A stretch of 64,000 bases of DNA from Tremella fuciformis (Eukaryota; Basidiomycota; Tremellomycetes; Tremellales; Tremellaceae): positions 7,688,001 through 7,752,000 of the forward strand of contig CP136490.1 in the NCBI GenBank assembly GCA_032768795.1, given 5' to 3'. Shown here in pieces: positions 31,061 to 42,744 of this stretch. The translations under genes and the position numbers were made by a program. The first letter of the stretch is position 1, and every line of letters starts with the position of its first letter. Below the pieces are notes generated by a model. The model searched no databases. It was not told the origin of the DNA and saw nothing but the letters and a program-made list of their open reading frames with translations.

Positions 31061-33188
31061 ATGCCTGTTGCCATATCTGCTCGTCCGCTCAGCACATCAC
31101 AGCCTCGAAAGTCTTCAGCACCTACCGAACATCCCCTCTACGCCTCGCAATCGACCCTGCCGCATCTGCCGGTTCCCACCCTCTCGTCCACCTTTCACAA
31201 ATACCTCGAGACGGTGCAGCCTTTGCAGACGCAGGAACAGCACTTGCGGACACAAGGATTGGTCGATAAGTTCTTAAAGTCGGACTTTTCGAAGACTCTG
31301 CAGGGCCGATTGGAGAAGCGCGCCCAGGAGAAAGACAGCTGGCTGTCGGAATGGTGGAACGACGTGGCGTACATGGGCTATCGGGATAGGCTCGTCCCGA
31401 ATGTCAGCTACTTCTACGTCCACAAGAGGGGGTTAGGGAAGGGGCAGAGCCAAGAGGATAGGGCTGCAGAGCTCGTCAGGGCGACCATAGAGTTCAAGAA
31501 GCTCGTCGATAGGTGTGTTGCACACAACACCCAATGGGCAAGCTGACGCGCTAGTGAGAGACTAGAACCAGAAAAGGTCAAGGGAGGTCCGCTTTGCATG
31601 GCATCATACAAGTATTTGTGAATATGTTGGTGTGTTCAGTAGCACCCGTGCTCATGACCAGATTCAACGCTGTTCGCGTACCCACCTCGCCCGCAGACAT
31701 ACCCCTAGCCTACGGTCCTGATCACCATCACATCGTTGTCGTGCGGAACAACCGATACTTCAAGGTCGACACGAGAGGTCGTGGGAAGAAAGAGCTCGCA
31801 AACGCGCTCAGGAAAGTCAAAGAAGAGGCAGATAAGCAGAGCGGGGAGGGGTTGGGTATCTTGACTGCCGACGATCGGGATGTCTGGACTGAGGTGAGTG
31901 TTGAAGAACATTTGAACTCTTCATGCTGATGGTGATAGGGGCGCCGCCACCTTTTGTCCCTCGCGAAAAGCAACACTGCCTCGATACAGGCTATCGAATC
32001 GGCAATCCTGCTTGTCAGCTTGGACGATGGGCCTTCTGCAGGAACGGAGGACGAGCGTGCTTGGCTATTGTGGTCGGGAGGCAGGAGCCGGTCGCCAAAA
32101 GGGCACGGATGGAATCGGTGGTTTGACAAGCACGAGATCATCGTTGACGAAAGCGGAGAATCGGGGTTCAATGGCGAACGTGAGTAGTGTGGAGACCGCA
32201 AGCAGCCCGCTCATTCCAGATTCCATGCTTGATGGTACGCCGACCTTGCGCTTGAACGAGTTCATGCTTGCGGGTCTCCAGACGGGGAAGATCCCGCTCG
32301 AACTTCCTGAAGGAGAGAAAGCGACTTCTCCAATGCCTGCCCCGGAAGAGATCAAGTTCGAGCTGGATAACCATCTCCGGGGGCTGATTGAGAAGTCGCG
32401 GACCGGATTTGGAGAAGAGATGGCCCTGCAGGACCTCAAGGCGGGCTTGATAAATGGGGATTGATTCGAGCTGACGCTCAGATGCTCAACTTCACCCACT
32501 ACGGCAAAGAGGCCATCAAGGCTCACAAAGCCTCACCCGATGCTTGGGTGCAGATGATCAAGCAGCTTGCGTTCTTCCGCCTGTTCAACCGGTCGGGGGT
32601 GACATACGAGTCCTGCCAGACCCGCAAATTCCTGCTTGGCCGCACGGAGGTGATCCGATCGACGTCGAACGAGGCGAAGGCATTCTGCGAGGCCATGGGA
32701 AACTCAAAAGCGTCGGACCAGGACCGGGAGAAACTTCTGCGGAAAGCCGTTGCCCGACATATTCAGTATTCTGTCTGGGCGGCCGACGCTCAGGGTGTCG
32801 ATCGGCACATGTTTGGTCTGCGCAAGCTGATTAAAGACGGAGAAGAGACGCCCGAGGTATTCAAGGACGAGGTGTTCGGCAGGAGCAGCCACTGGGAGAT
32901 GAGCACGAGTCAGCTCAGCTCAAACTACCTGGACGGCTGGGGTTATGGGGAGGGTGAGTGACGGATTACGGGCAGGCACGATCAAGTGCTGACGAGGCAG
33001 TGGTCAGCGATGGGTATGGGCTGTCATATGCCATCCACGACAACAATATCCGGTGGTGTATCACCACCAAGAACAACGATGCGGAGAAGTTTGCAACGGC
33101 TTTGACACAAGCTGCAGACGATATCAAGGCGATGATGGACCGAGCCAAAGCGGCCGGCGGAGCGGCCGAGGCCAAGGCGAAGCTGTAG
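31061..33188 (+). CDS. CAT2: Carnitine O-acetyltransferase
   Basis: Transfers acetyl groups between CoA and carnitine, for acetyl shuttling in mitochondria or peroxisomes. Seven exons: 31061-31512, 31555-31617, 31662-31893, 31939-32179, 32220-32440, 32482-32953 and 33001-33188 (622 residues, exact codon sum). The N-terminus MPVAISARPLSTSQPRKSSA resembles a mitochondrial presequence, then LPHLPVPTLSSTFHKYLETV starts the choline/carnitine acyltransferase domain. The catalytic His is in FNGEHSMLDGTPT, and its codon is split by the intron at 32180-32219. The carnitine-binding region near YGKEAIKAHKASPDAW and STSQLSSNYLDGWGYGEVV is present. The protein ends EAKAKL; this could be read as a weak peroxisomal signal, so dual targeting is possible. 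The intron at 32441-32481 starts with GC rather than GT. Confidence 0.95.
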
Positions 33189-34021
33189 CTTGTTGTAGAC
33201 ATGTAGATTGCATGGAATGGGTCACTTAGCATGGACGTCACTGTCATTCCAGAGGGGAGTAATGTGCTGTGCATGCTGGGTTTCGAGTGACGTGGGATAT
33301 CCAATGAGGGTATACGTTGGTTTGTCTGTTTGTCTGTGTTGAGGAGTGGTGGTGCGGGTCATCTGCCGCCGCTGACTTTGCCGAGAAGGTGATTGATCTG
33401 GAGTCAATTCAGTGCTCGTCACAGTGGAAGGCAGAGATTTGCGACGAGAGACAGTAAATATGAAGGAAGGAAGACCCACCGAGCTCTTGCCGGGCCGCCC
33501 GCCCTTCCCGCGCCCCTTCATACAACCATACAGCGCATCAGCAGCCGTCGCACACTCGCCGGTACTCGTGCTCCGTAACGCGCCCACGCCGCGCGTCGCA
33601 AAGCACGCCAGGAGGGCGGAGAGCTCGGCCGCGCAAGGCGGAGGGACGGCGTCTGGCTGTCAGCCCTCTCCCCTCCTTCCTCTCTCCTCCTGTCTTCATT
33701 CTCTCTTTTCCTTTCCATCTTGTGCCGCTCCTATTGGTTGTTCTCTGGTCACGGGGGCTCACCTCGCCGAGGGCGGACCTTGAACCTGACCATCTCGATG
33801 GTGATGTGACCTCACCTACTCAAGCGGATCTGCAGAGCAGCGAGACTTTTTCCCTTTATGCATTACCCCCACTTATGATCCGGCCCAAGCTACAACGTGT
33901 ACGAGTATGCGATGCAATGCGACATGCTACGGACAACCCAGAGACTCGCTCCTACAACACCTCGAATGTCCCCCGTGTACGCTCATAATTCCCATGTACC
34001 ACGCTCGACCACTCGGGTCGC
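33189..34021. other. Convergent intergenic region
   Basis: Lies between the 3' ends of CAT2 and the kinase gene. Open frames here have no motif; a pyrimidine-rich stretch lies at about 33660-33720. Confidence 0.5.
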
Positions 34022-37000
34022 TCACATCACCCGACACTCGCTCTTGCTTGGCCGGTGCATCTTCCCTCGGACACTGGCCTCGGCCACACCCACCATGACA
34101 CTTTCCTTCTTGCCTGCCTTTTTCCCATTTTCGCTCAAAGGCCCGTCGTCCTGCGTCGCAATGTCAAACTTAACACTGGAGCGTTTTGTCCTTGCCGTGA
34201 TCCCCGATGCGGCCGTCACTGCCGAAATGCCCGATATGTCGGAATACCGACCGTCGCGATTTGCGATGTCGTTCAAGCCTAAACCCGAGGCGCTGCTATT
34301 TCTTGACAGGTTGGGCGGCACTGACAACCCTGGTCCTCCTGCAGATGCCACCGGGAACGGCACCGGGATGTGCGAATGCGATATGGACCGGCTGACGGAC
34401 GTACTGTCACAGAAGGTAGACACCGTTTTGTCGCATGCAGGGTGGCAAACGAGTCCGCAGTCTTGGCACATGAGACCACTTTTCTTGACAGCTTGATGAC
34501 ACAGCCGACACGGCACAGCTGGAACCCTCAGCAGCGCCAAGTGTCATCGAGATAAACCCACCTGACGCAAAGGTGGTCTTGATGTACCGGTGAGACTTGG
34601 GTTTTGCCGGCGCAGGAGCAGACATTCGATGCGGACTACCGACGTCCGTCATAGGAGAAGCCTTGAGTATTGGCGCGCCATCTGCAGCATCGTAGAACAC
34701 GTCCGATGCCCCCGGGCGCTTGAAATCTGTGCTGAGACGGCGAACGAAAGGGACGCTGTCTTTGGGTCGAAGACGCTACTGATGAGCAAGGCGTCCCATC
34801 ATAGGGTGCTACCTACTATGCCTGGATTGTGCGACCTCACCCAGTTGTGCTCGAAGAGCTCCGCTGGGGTAGGCCGTCTACTCGGGTCTTTCTCAAAGCA
34901 TTTGTCCAGAAAGTCGATGAGCTCCGGTGAAGACCCTTCAGGTGCAGACGGAGGATCTCCTTCGACCACTCGCCACATCACTACACGTCAACCTCCAGAT
35001 TCCCAGTTGAGCAAAATCTCACCTGCCATGGGATGGCTTACATCACTGTAAGGCGGACGGCCGGTGACTAGCTCGATGACAGTACACCCAAGGGACCATA
35101 TATCACTGGAAGGCTCGGCGCCATTGAGATTGATGACCTCCGGCGGCACTCCTACGTCAGCTTAAGTAAAGGAACGCTCAACAAAGCTCACTCCAATTAG
35201 GTGTTCCCATGACGCCTGACATCATGCTTGCTCGCTTTTCGCCTTTCGTCTTGGCTTTGGAGAACGTCGCTTTGATGTTCTCCATTGCTTTCATATTGAG
35301 TGATACACCAAAATCAGTCAACTTCGTATTGCCGTTCTTGGTCGACAGGATATTGGCCGCTTTCAGGTCGCAGTGTACCACCTAGACTTAGCAAGTTAGA
35401 AAATGCTGTCGACTTACGCCTTGACGATGCAGGTAGTCGAGGCCTTCTAGGATCTTGGCAGTGTAGCTCGCTGCAAGACGCTCATTGAACTTGCCAAATG
35501 CCTTTAGCACCGAGCCGAGGGAGCCGTTCTCGACGAACCTGCCCATCAGCATGCAGATCCCTGTCTGAACGTGGACATACTCTAGGACGATATTCAGGTA
35601 GTGGGCGTCCCGCAGCATGCCCTCATACTTGACGATACTCGGATGATCCAGTCGCTTCAGCAGGTCCACCTCACGCATCACGTCCTCGATCTCGTGATCT
35701 TCCATTCCTTCCAAGGCAATACGCTTGATCGCCACCATTTGACCAGTGTCGAGATCGAGCGCTCTGTATACTGTGCCAAATTGGCCCTTGCCGATGAAGT
35801 TGCCTAATTGCTGCTGCATTAGCCGCGAAGGGTGCAGCAATCGTAGCACGCACGTATCTGATAGTTGGCTTGCCATCTTCGTGAAACTCCAAGATTGGCA
35901 TCGGTTCTGCCCGAGACGCTCGCGAGGCGGTCCTGAATAATGACGGCGGGCTTGAGGTGGGAATATTGACAGAGCTCAGGTTGCGATGCATCATGAACGC
36001 AGGACTCGCCCTCCCAGTAGCGGAGGAGGATTGTCCTTCGGACCGACGTCGATCCAATATGCTTGGACGCCCTTGAATGTTATCGAGGCTTTGATTAGAG
36101 TGCCCTCGGGACAGGAGAGGTGGGTGTAAGTCTGGGACAGCGGTGCTTGGCGGACTCATGCTGATGCTTGATGGGGACAAAGATCGTTTCGGAAGGTAGA
36201 ATTTGGGATTTGCGCCTCCTCGACGAGCGGCAAGACCTGTTCCTTCTTCACGGAACGAGGATCCCAGAACGCCGTCAATGGAGACTCTCTCAGGGGCGGC
36301 CGAGACCGGCTCCCTATCGAAGGTTGATCCTCTAGAAATAGGTGGGCGTATTGGTGGTCTCATGGAGGAGTCCATGACTCGAATTCCTTCGAGTGCCGAA
36401 AGAGATTGCTGCAGAGCAGCCACTCGAGCCTCTTCAGAGACTTCTTCGCCTGAGAGTACTGTGTGTAGCTCGGGAGGCGGGTCTTCCTGGCTCGTCAGGG
36501 GCTCACCGGTTCTGCGGCGAGCATCGACCAACAACTTGTTCTTGTAGCGCCGCTGAAACCCTTCCGAACTTTGCGGGCTTTGAGAGGCGCCCTCGTCTGT
36601 GTCAACAATGATGGCGAAATCATCCCCGCCTAGTGTCGAGGATGAGAAAGCTGCACTCGACCGAGTGTAAGCCGACGAGGTGACACGCGATCCTGCGCTG
36701 ATCAGACTAGGGGTTCGTTCCCGAGAATGCAGTCCCGCCGATTCCACACTTCCAGGCAGCCCCTCGTGAAGAGACGGAGAGTGGTGAGAATTCCTTTCCG
36801 CAAATGTGACCTGAGTGCGAGAGCCGGTAGTGAAGCGAGCACGTAATCGAGGGCGATCTACGACTGGCGAGTCCACACCGTGTAGCTGAGCGGTGATGGT
36901 CGGGGTCGGCGAGCTAGGACGAGGACTGTTGGTCTCTTCTGGAACGGTCTTGGTCCGACTGAGGGAACGTCTCTGGGGCGGAGGCGAGAGTGCGGCCTCT

Positions 37001-38730
37001 GCCATCTTCGAAGTGGCAGGAGTCGGAGTCGAGGATCTTGAGGCGGTAGGAGTGCCATGTTGAGCAGTGGATCCAGGATTCTTGGTCTGTGGGACAGCAG
37101 GAAGGAGCACTCGCGGCGAGAAACCGCTCATAGGGTCGTCCCGCTCAACAATCGGCGAGACAGTGATCGGTGGGCGCTGCGGCGACTGCACGCGGTTGTA
37201 CCTGTTTGGCGATGGGGAGTGGCCTCCTGCCGAAGGTCCAGCGCGAACCTTGTTCGAGGGAGTGGTAGGCGTTGGTGCGCGTTTCGGAATTACATGGTCT
37301 TTTCGGGCAGCGACTCTGATCAGAGATATGATTGTCCGCGCAACTCTGCCGAGACTGCCCTCCGAGGCCTCCAGCATATCGTTGACGCCGAAGAGGTCCG
37401 GCTGAGGCATTTCGAGAGACTGACAGACTGAGATGAAACGAGTTAGATTGGTCGCTCGGTGAGCGCCATCATCGGACAAGCCGACGCGTGCAATCCGGGG
37501 CGGCTGTGAGGGTAAGAGGTCATTCGCCAGCCTGGCAATGAGCCTACCCACAACGCAACATGCGGAATCGACTCACATACACAAGAGGACACCATCCTTC
37601 AGAGCGTCTACCCATGCTTTCCGCTCTCTGCTTTTCGCCCCCTCGCCCACAAAGACCGCCCGGACCCTTGCCTGGGACGGCCCCAACGACCCTTTGTTGT
37701 CCTCGAAGCTGGGAAGCGGGTCGGTCGTATCTTCGAGGCTGCTTGCAGCTTTGAGCCACTCAATGCCCCAGCTGCGCTCCATGCGGACCAGGATCGTGAG
37801 TCTCTCGTCCGCCGCCTTCTTTAGCTCCACATGCTTGTCGCCTTGGAGGAAGCTCGACCCTCGAACGAGGGGTGAGAGCCGGCGAACAATATACGATGCT
37901 GCGAGCCTGAGGTGATAGTGCTCCTTGGACAGGGGACCGGCACCCACAGACTCTTGACGGGCACGTGACGGTAGCGGCGGCGGGGGCATGAGCTTGGACG
38001 ATGAAGGAGTGGAGGGTGATACCGAGTTAGTTCGCGATCGCGGCCGAGTATTCGACGAAGAAGGGCGATACCGCCTGGCATCTGCTCGCGAGGGAGTAGT
38101 CGGCGTCGACGGGGCTTGTAGCACTGGCGGGTCGAGGAAGAGAGAGGTCAGCGACTGGCGCGATGAAGGCTCGCGCGTGGCCAGGGCGTCCTCTGCGTGA
38201 GGGTCAGCCTCCTGGTCGTCCGCGAAGACCGCCAGCGCCGACGTAGACATGGACCCTCGTGACAAGGAAGGTGGCTGCCAGCGGCCGTCCTCCGCCTTCT
38301 GCATTGCCGGCAGCATCGACGGCGCGACTTTTGCTGTCCTCCGTGGTTGAGGCGACGCTGGCCTTTGCCGACTGCGCTGCACGACCCGCTTCTGATCACT
38401 GACTTCTCCCGGTTGTCGAGCTGGTCCAGCGTGCTGGTCAGTCTCTTTCCTCCCCCTCCGCGTTGCGGCATCTTTGGTAGATTTGGCCGCATCACCCAGG
38501 ATGGATCGTAGTCTAGTTCGTGCCGAGGGCGCCGGCGGGCCATCTGGAGAGAGTGGACGAGCCTTGGCGAACAAGCCTTTCAAGCCCCTTCCTTGTGCTG
38601 TCGAGGGTCCAGCAGCAGACCCGCCGTCTGCTGGAAATGGCGTCGCACCGGGCATATCTGTGGTGGGCACAAGAGGATGTGTCGAGAGGACAGGCGAGGG
38701 GACGGGAGAAGGAAGCATGGTGGCGATCAT
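34022..38730 (-). CDS. Large Cdc7/SepH-like protein kinase with N-terminal CH domain and C-terminal C1 domain
   Basis: Ser/Thr kinase of the septation/mitotic-exit Cdc7/SepH type by its catalytic domain. The exons join across well-formed introns into one frame: a disordered N-terminus, a calponin-homology-like region spanning the junction near 37.55 kb ([15 protein letters not shown], then [13 protein letters not shown]), ~550 disordered residues, the kinase ([59 protein letters not shown]) and a C1 zinc domain ([23 protein letters not shown]). The catalytic loop reads [10 protein letters not shown], so the HRD Arg is Cys (non-RD). Introns visible include ones near 35.82-35.86, 35.38-35.42, 35.15-35.19 and 34.98-35.02 kb, and one just before C1 at ~34.52-34.56. 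An in-frame 13-residue insert after LEYV may be an unspliced intron. The start at 38730 is tentative; earlier exons are possible. Confidence 0.82.
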
Positions 38731-40829
38731 TCCTGGCGTGGGAGCGGAAAGGCATGTGGGTTCGAGGCCTGGTAGCCCAGTGCCGCCCACGAAGAAGTCA
38801 AAGGCGACAAGGATCTACACCCATCAGCAGTGGTCCCGACAGACGTCGGAGAAGCTCAACAGCAGAGGGGAGGACGGGTGATGACAGACGAAGGCCTACC
38901 TTTGATACACTGATATGCTACAGAGTGCTGTTCTGGTCGGGAGACGGGGCATGCGCATCCCGGTACACGATACGCGGTGCCGGTGGACAAGGTACCTGAT
39001 GGAGATGATCAACGGCGGGTCGACGCGGTCGAGGCGGCTATCAAAAGGCAGTCGCGACGGGACCGACGTCGGCCGCCTTGCGCGTCGATGTCATGCGACA
39101 GGTCGAAGGCATGCCTGTTGAAAGAGGCAAGTGGAATGCTGGTGTGATCGACAACGGCACAGTATGAGCACCGTTTGCCACCCACCCCATTCACTAGGTC
39201 GACGGCGAGCTAGCGGGCACTGACGAGATATACAGGGGCCGAAGACGGGGTCGGTGACTGTGCTTACGTTTGCTTTTGAGCCGACCTTCGATCCAACAAT
39301 GTCCCCGATCAATCCATCCAAGGGCCAAGGGATGACTTTGGCACCCGAGGTGACGAACCATCCTCTCCCCTCCTTGGTACAAGGTCCGGGGGTCGTGCGA
39401 TGTTGTAGTTGTGTCCTTGTCTGTTTTTGGCTGCTGCGGTTCTGTTGCCGCCTGGTGGCAATGAACGTCAGGTGTTTGAAGGGAGCAACAGAGGAGGGTA
39501 GATGCAGTGTGCAGTGTGCAGGCCGGAGGCTGTGAATGGACCTGGCGTGCCCGACTGTCACAAGATCAGCATCAAAGTTCAAGCTCCCCATCACATCGAT
39601 CAGATGGCCAGCTCACCGGAATCGCGACATTCTACTGGATCCGCAAATCAGATCGGACATCAGCTGCGCAGAGGTCCATGCGAGCGCCCGCCCATCACTG
39701 CCATCACGGTCGATGATCGCTGCTGGATCCAAGGTGGATATGCTCGACATGTAAGTCTTTCCCAGGCTCTCTGTGCAAGGCCCGGAATCCCTCGTTTCTA
39801 TTCAACGTTGTTCTCGATTCGCTCCGCTTCCTGGTGCGGCAATTCGGTGTGCCGGCGGTGGAAGAGACGAGCTGGGAGCTGGGAGGGGAAGATACCTGTC
39901 TGTTCTCAGCCAGGAGACCGCAACACTCCACATCGTGGACAGCTTCCTTTGAAATCTTCACCACACTCGCCCACAAGCAGGCTGTTGGTTTACCATCGGA
40001 GTGTTCAAGAGGTCCGGGTCGTCAGGAACCGTCAAGCGCAGCGTGTTTCACCCTTTCAGTCGAGAATCGCCTGTTGATGCGAGCATTATGCAAGAGCCGC
40101 ATACATAGCTCGCGCGAGCATCGTCTGACAAGGAGGAGAGGGAAAGAGGGGTAGAGGAGAAGAGAAGCGACAGGATCAAGGGGTGTAGGTTGAAGCTTGC
40201 GCTCGTCCGGACACCCGGCGTCAAGCTGTAAGGGCCGGTGGAGGTGGTCCACAACGGAGCAGTCTTGGGCTGATAGACATACAGGCTGTTTAGTGTACGA
40301 GGAACACGCAGCGAAGTCTCAAACGTATACGTGTTCCTTCACTCTACGAGGTCAAGCATGTCGAGCTACCGTATGCTCGCTCATCGTCTCTGCGACTGCC
40401 ACCGCCATCGACGCCGTCTTCTACGCTATGGTGACGTCACCATGCCTTTCGTTGATTCCAACTGTCTTCACTCCTCTGTGAACTTTCCTCTTACTCATCG
40501 CCATGATGAACTACGCTGGAATCCCGCTCTGGAGACAAAGCTGACTTCGAGCAGTCTTGAATGCTCCGTTGAGGCTCGTCCACGCATGCCGCTTGTAGCA
40601 CGCTGCACGCCGTCCTTACATCTCACCCCGCACCACCGCCCCGCCGTCTTAGCGCGAAATCTTCAATCATCCAACAGTCAAGCCCGCCTTTGACCTCCGA
40701 ACGAGCCTCCAAAGCGCAAAGCTGTGCTCGCCCCACTGGATATAACCAAGTGCAAGAAGGTAGGTGTACTGACCCATCGCTTCTGACATCTCTCTCACCA
40801 TCGCTTGCTCTCCAACATCTCCGCGCAAC
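38731..40829. other. Ambiguous 2.1-kb region, possible small genes
   Basis: On the - strand, two stretches joined by a good 58-nt intron (39210-39267, gtaagc...cgctag) read GLIGDIVGSKVGSKAN, then LAVDLVNGVGGKRCSYCAVV and FNRHAFDLSHDIDAQG. They are protein-like, but start and end are not found; they could be upstream exons of the kinase gene or a separate gene. On the + strand, the frame from ~39815 (LRFLVRQFGVPAVEETSWEL) is also protein-like but has no supported start. I recognise no family in either. Confidence 0.3.
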
Positions 40830-41298
40830 ATGGTCAAGCTCGTCTCTCTGACGCTTGCCGCCGGTCTATTGGCAGTTGTGTCTGCTGCAGACTACCGACT
40901 GCTGGTGGACAAGCCGTCCTGCGTCTCGATGGACCAGTTCAACGCGACGTCAGTCCCTCGCCAGTGACTGAGAGCGGGGGGTTAAGGCTGATCACCGCCA
41001 GCTTCACGCAGCTGTGCCCTGTCTTCCCTGACGCTGGCGCGTCCTTCAACGCCTCTTCTTATTTCAGGCCGGGCGACTATCAAGGCAACAACACGGACAG
41101 TGAGTCGCGCCTCGCACAGTGGGACGTGGAAGCGGCTGACGGTGCAGCTGAAGCGCTGGTTTTTTGCGTGAGCTCACCAGTGTTTGATTGGAAGATGAGG
41201 GCTGATGGCAGACACACCATTATACCAACGGATCGACCGTGGCGTTCACGAGCGAGCTGGTGCAGCAGCTCGGGGGCAGCCTGTCGACGTCGGCGTAG
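40830..41298 (+). CDS. Small secreted protein with a 20-nt exon
   Basis: 107-residue predicted secreted protein. Exons are 40830-40948, 41002-41099, 41148-41167 and 41212-41298; they sum to 324 nt. The signal peptide MVKLVSLTLAAGLLAVVSAA is followed by a mature chain with three Cys (KPSCVSMDQF, FTQLCPVF, LVFCTHHY) and several N-glycosylation sequons (NAT, NAS, NNT, NGS). The third exon has only 20 bases (TEALVFC); both flanking introns (48 and 44 nt) have gtgag donors and gctga branch sites, and skipping it would break the reading frame of the last exon (VAFTSELVQQLGGSLSTSA). No known domain. It may be a cell-wall or extracellular protein. The ATG at 40830 is the only start giving a signal peptide. 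Confidence 0.75.
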
Positions 41299-41392
41299 GC
41301 TGGCCTCTGATGGGTGGCAGCCTGGGCGTCGTTATGATATGAAACATGCATAATGCTACGAAGTGTACACAGTTCTGGGACCCAAAGGAGGC

Positions 41393-42396
41393 TCAAGCCG
41401 GCGGCGACAGCGTCGGGTGCGTCCACACCCACTCGCCAATCTCGCGCTCCCCGCCGCCCTTGTCCAGAGGCCACTTCTTCATGCCAGACTTGACAAATAC
41501 AAACCCGTTCTTCTTGACCACCGCTTGAGATGGCCCGTTGCCCATCTCGATGTTCTGCGGCGGCATCAGCATCAAATCTCTCCTCTTCTCTCGGACCAGG
41601 TGGAGAGCGCTGTGGGTGTACGGTATGGGATGGAAGGTGGGGGCTCACCGCGTGCAGCCGCGGCATGCCCACCCACTTACACCACCCCAGCGCCGCGCGC
41701 ACACTCGCGCCCACCACCCCGCGCCCCTGCAGCGCAGGCAACATGTCGTACGCTACCTCCCACCGCGTCCGCTCCGGCGCCATGTCGTACCGCTCCACCT
41801 GGTCCGGCGGGAAGCCAGAAACGAACAGGTCGGTGATGCCCACCACGCGCCCGCTCGACGCGTCGCGCACCGCGCCGAACGGGTACGCCGGGATCTTGGG
41901 CGGCGGCGGGACGGCGACGGCAGTCCCGCCGTTCAGCCCCGAGGGTGTGGAGCGGTGCAGTTCTCGCAGGAGCGCGATGGTGCGTTGGAACGCGGGGCGG
42001 TGGAGCACGAGCTGGTAGTCGCAGTTGGCGAGCGTGAACCTGAGCTCAGCCTCAGCCTCAACCTCAAGCTCCGCTCATCCGATGCGGAAGGGAAAGCAGC
42101 TGTCGCAGAGGGACGGCTCACGGGTACGGCCGCAGGTAGGCGTACTTGCCCACGGCGGGGTCGTTCCAGATCCGCACCTGCCCATTAGTCCCACAGCCCC
42201 CTACGTCTGAAAGAGACAAAGTGCGCACAATGTCAGGCCGGTCCTCGTCCCGCCACGGCGTGAGCCGCAGCTCGCCGTCGTACCGCGGGGCCCGGAAAGG
42301 GATGTACGGCTCGTCTTTCTCCTCGTCCCACCGCACGGGGCAGCCAAAGGGCCCCGCTGGTGCCTCTTCCTGGGGCTGGATCTCAATCACTGTCAT
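41393..42396 (-). CDS. GNAT-family N-acetyltransferase
   Basis: Probable acetyl-CoA-dependent acetyltransferase of the RimJ/RimL-like group; the substrate is unknown. Three exons: 42122-42396, 41649-42039 and 41393 to about 41600, with introns of 82 nt and about 50 nt. It starts MTVIEIQPQEEAPAGPFGCP. RLTPWRDEDRPDIVRTLS and RTRWEVAYDMLPALQGRGVV carry the GNAT pattern; QGRGVVGASVRAAL is the acetyl-CoA pyrophosphate loop (Q/R-x-x-G-x-G/A). The C-terminal part, MPPQNIEMGNGPSQAVVKKN then GFVFVKSGMKKWPLD and EIGEWVWTHP, fits the last beta strands. The 5' end of the third exon has two possible in-frame acceptors (AAG or GAG). It is convergent with the secreted-protein gene, about 95 bp between stops. 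Confidence 0.85.
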
Positions 42397-42744
42397 CTAG
42401 GGATCTTGGTTGCCTGCAGTTGGTAGGATGGCAACAGGCGTGAAGAGAGCATCGCCATGCATGGGCGACGGCGATACTTGTACCCGTGTGCTCGTCGACT
42501 CGAGCATTTCCCATACGTGTTACAATAAGTTCAGGAGAGCACAAGCGACGGCAAAGATAGCACGCGGTTCCCTTGGCGCCGATCGCCCTAGCCGAACACA
42601 TGTTCCCATTGACATCACATCTTGGCTGACCGTCACTGGATGAAACATGCATGAGGTGATGTTTGTGATCTATACAGGAGCTCGTACAGGGACATAGACA
42701 TGGAGTCTGTATATACAACGGTGTGATGCTTGTTTGACAGACGC
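42397..42744. other. Intergenic region
   Basis: Upstream of the GNAT gene and downstream of the 42.7-44.6-kb gene. No exon seen. Confidence 0.5.

Noticed and set aside
35520..35575. Pseudogene call for the kinase because of the extra residues after LEYV
   Set aside because: The insert is in frame and contains no stop; an unspliced or alternative intron explains it better than decay.
41161..41166. A frameshifting T-run in the small secreted protein gene
   Set aside because: On recount the run has six T, which gives a 20-nt exon and a consistent frame, so no error or pseudogene is needed.
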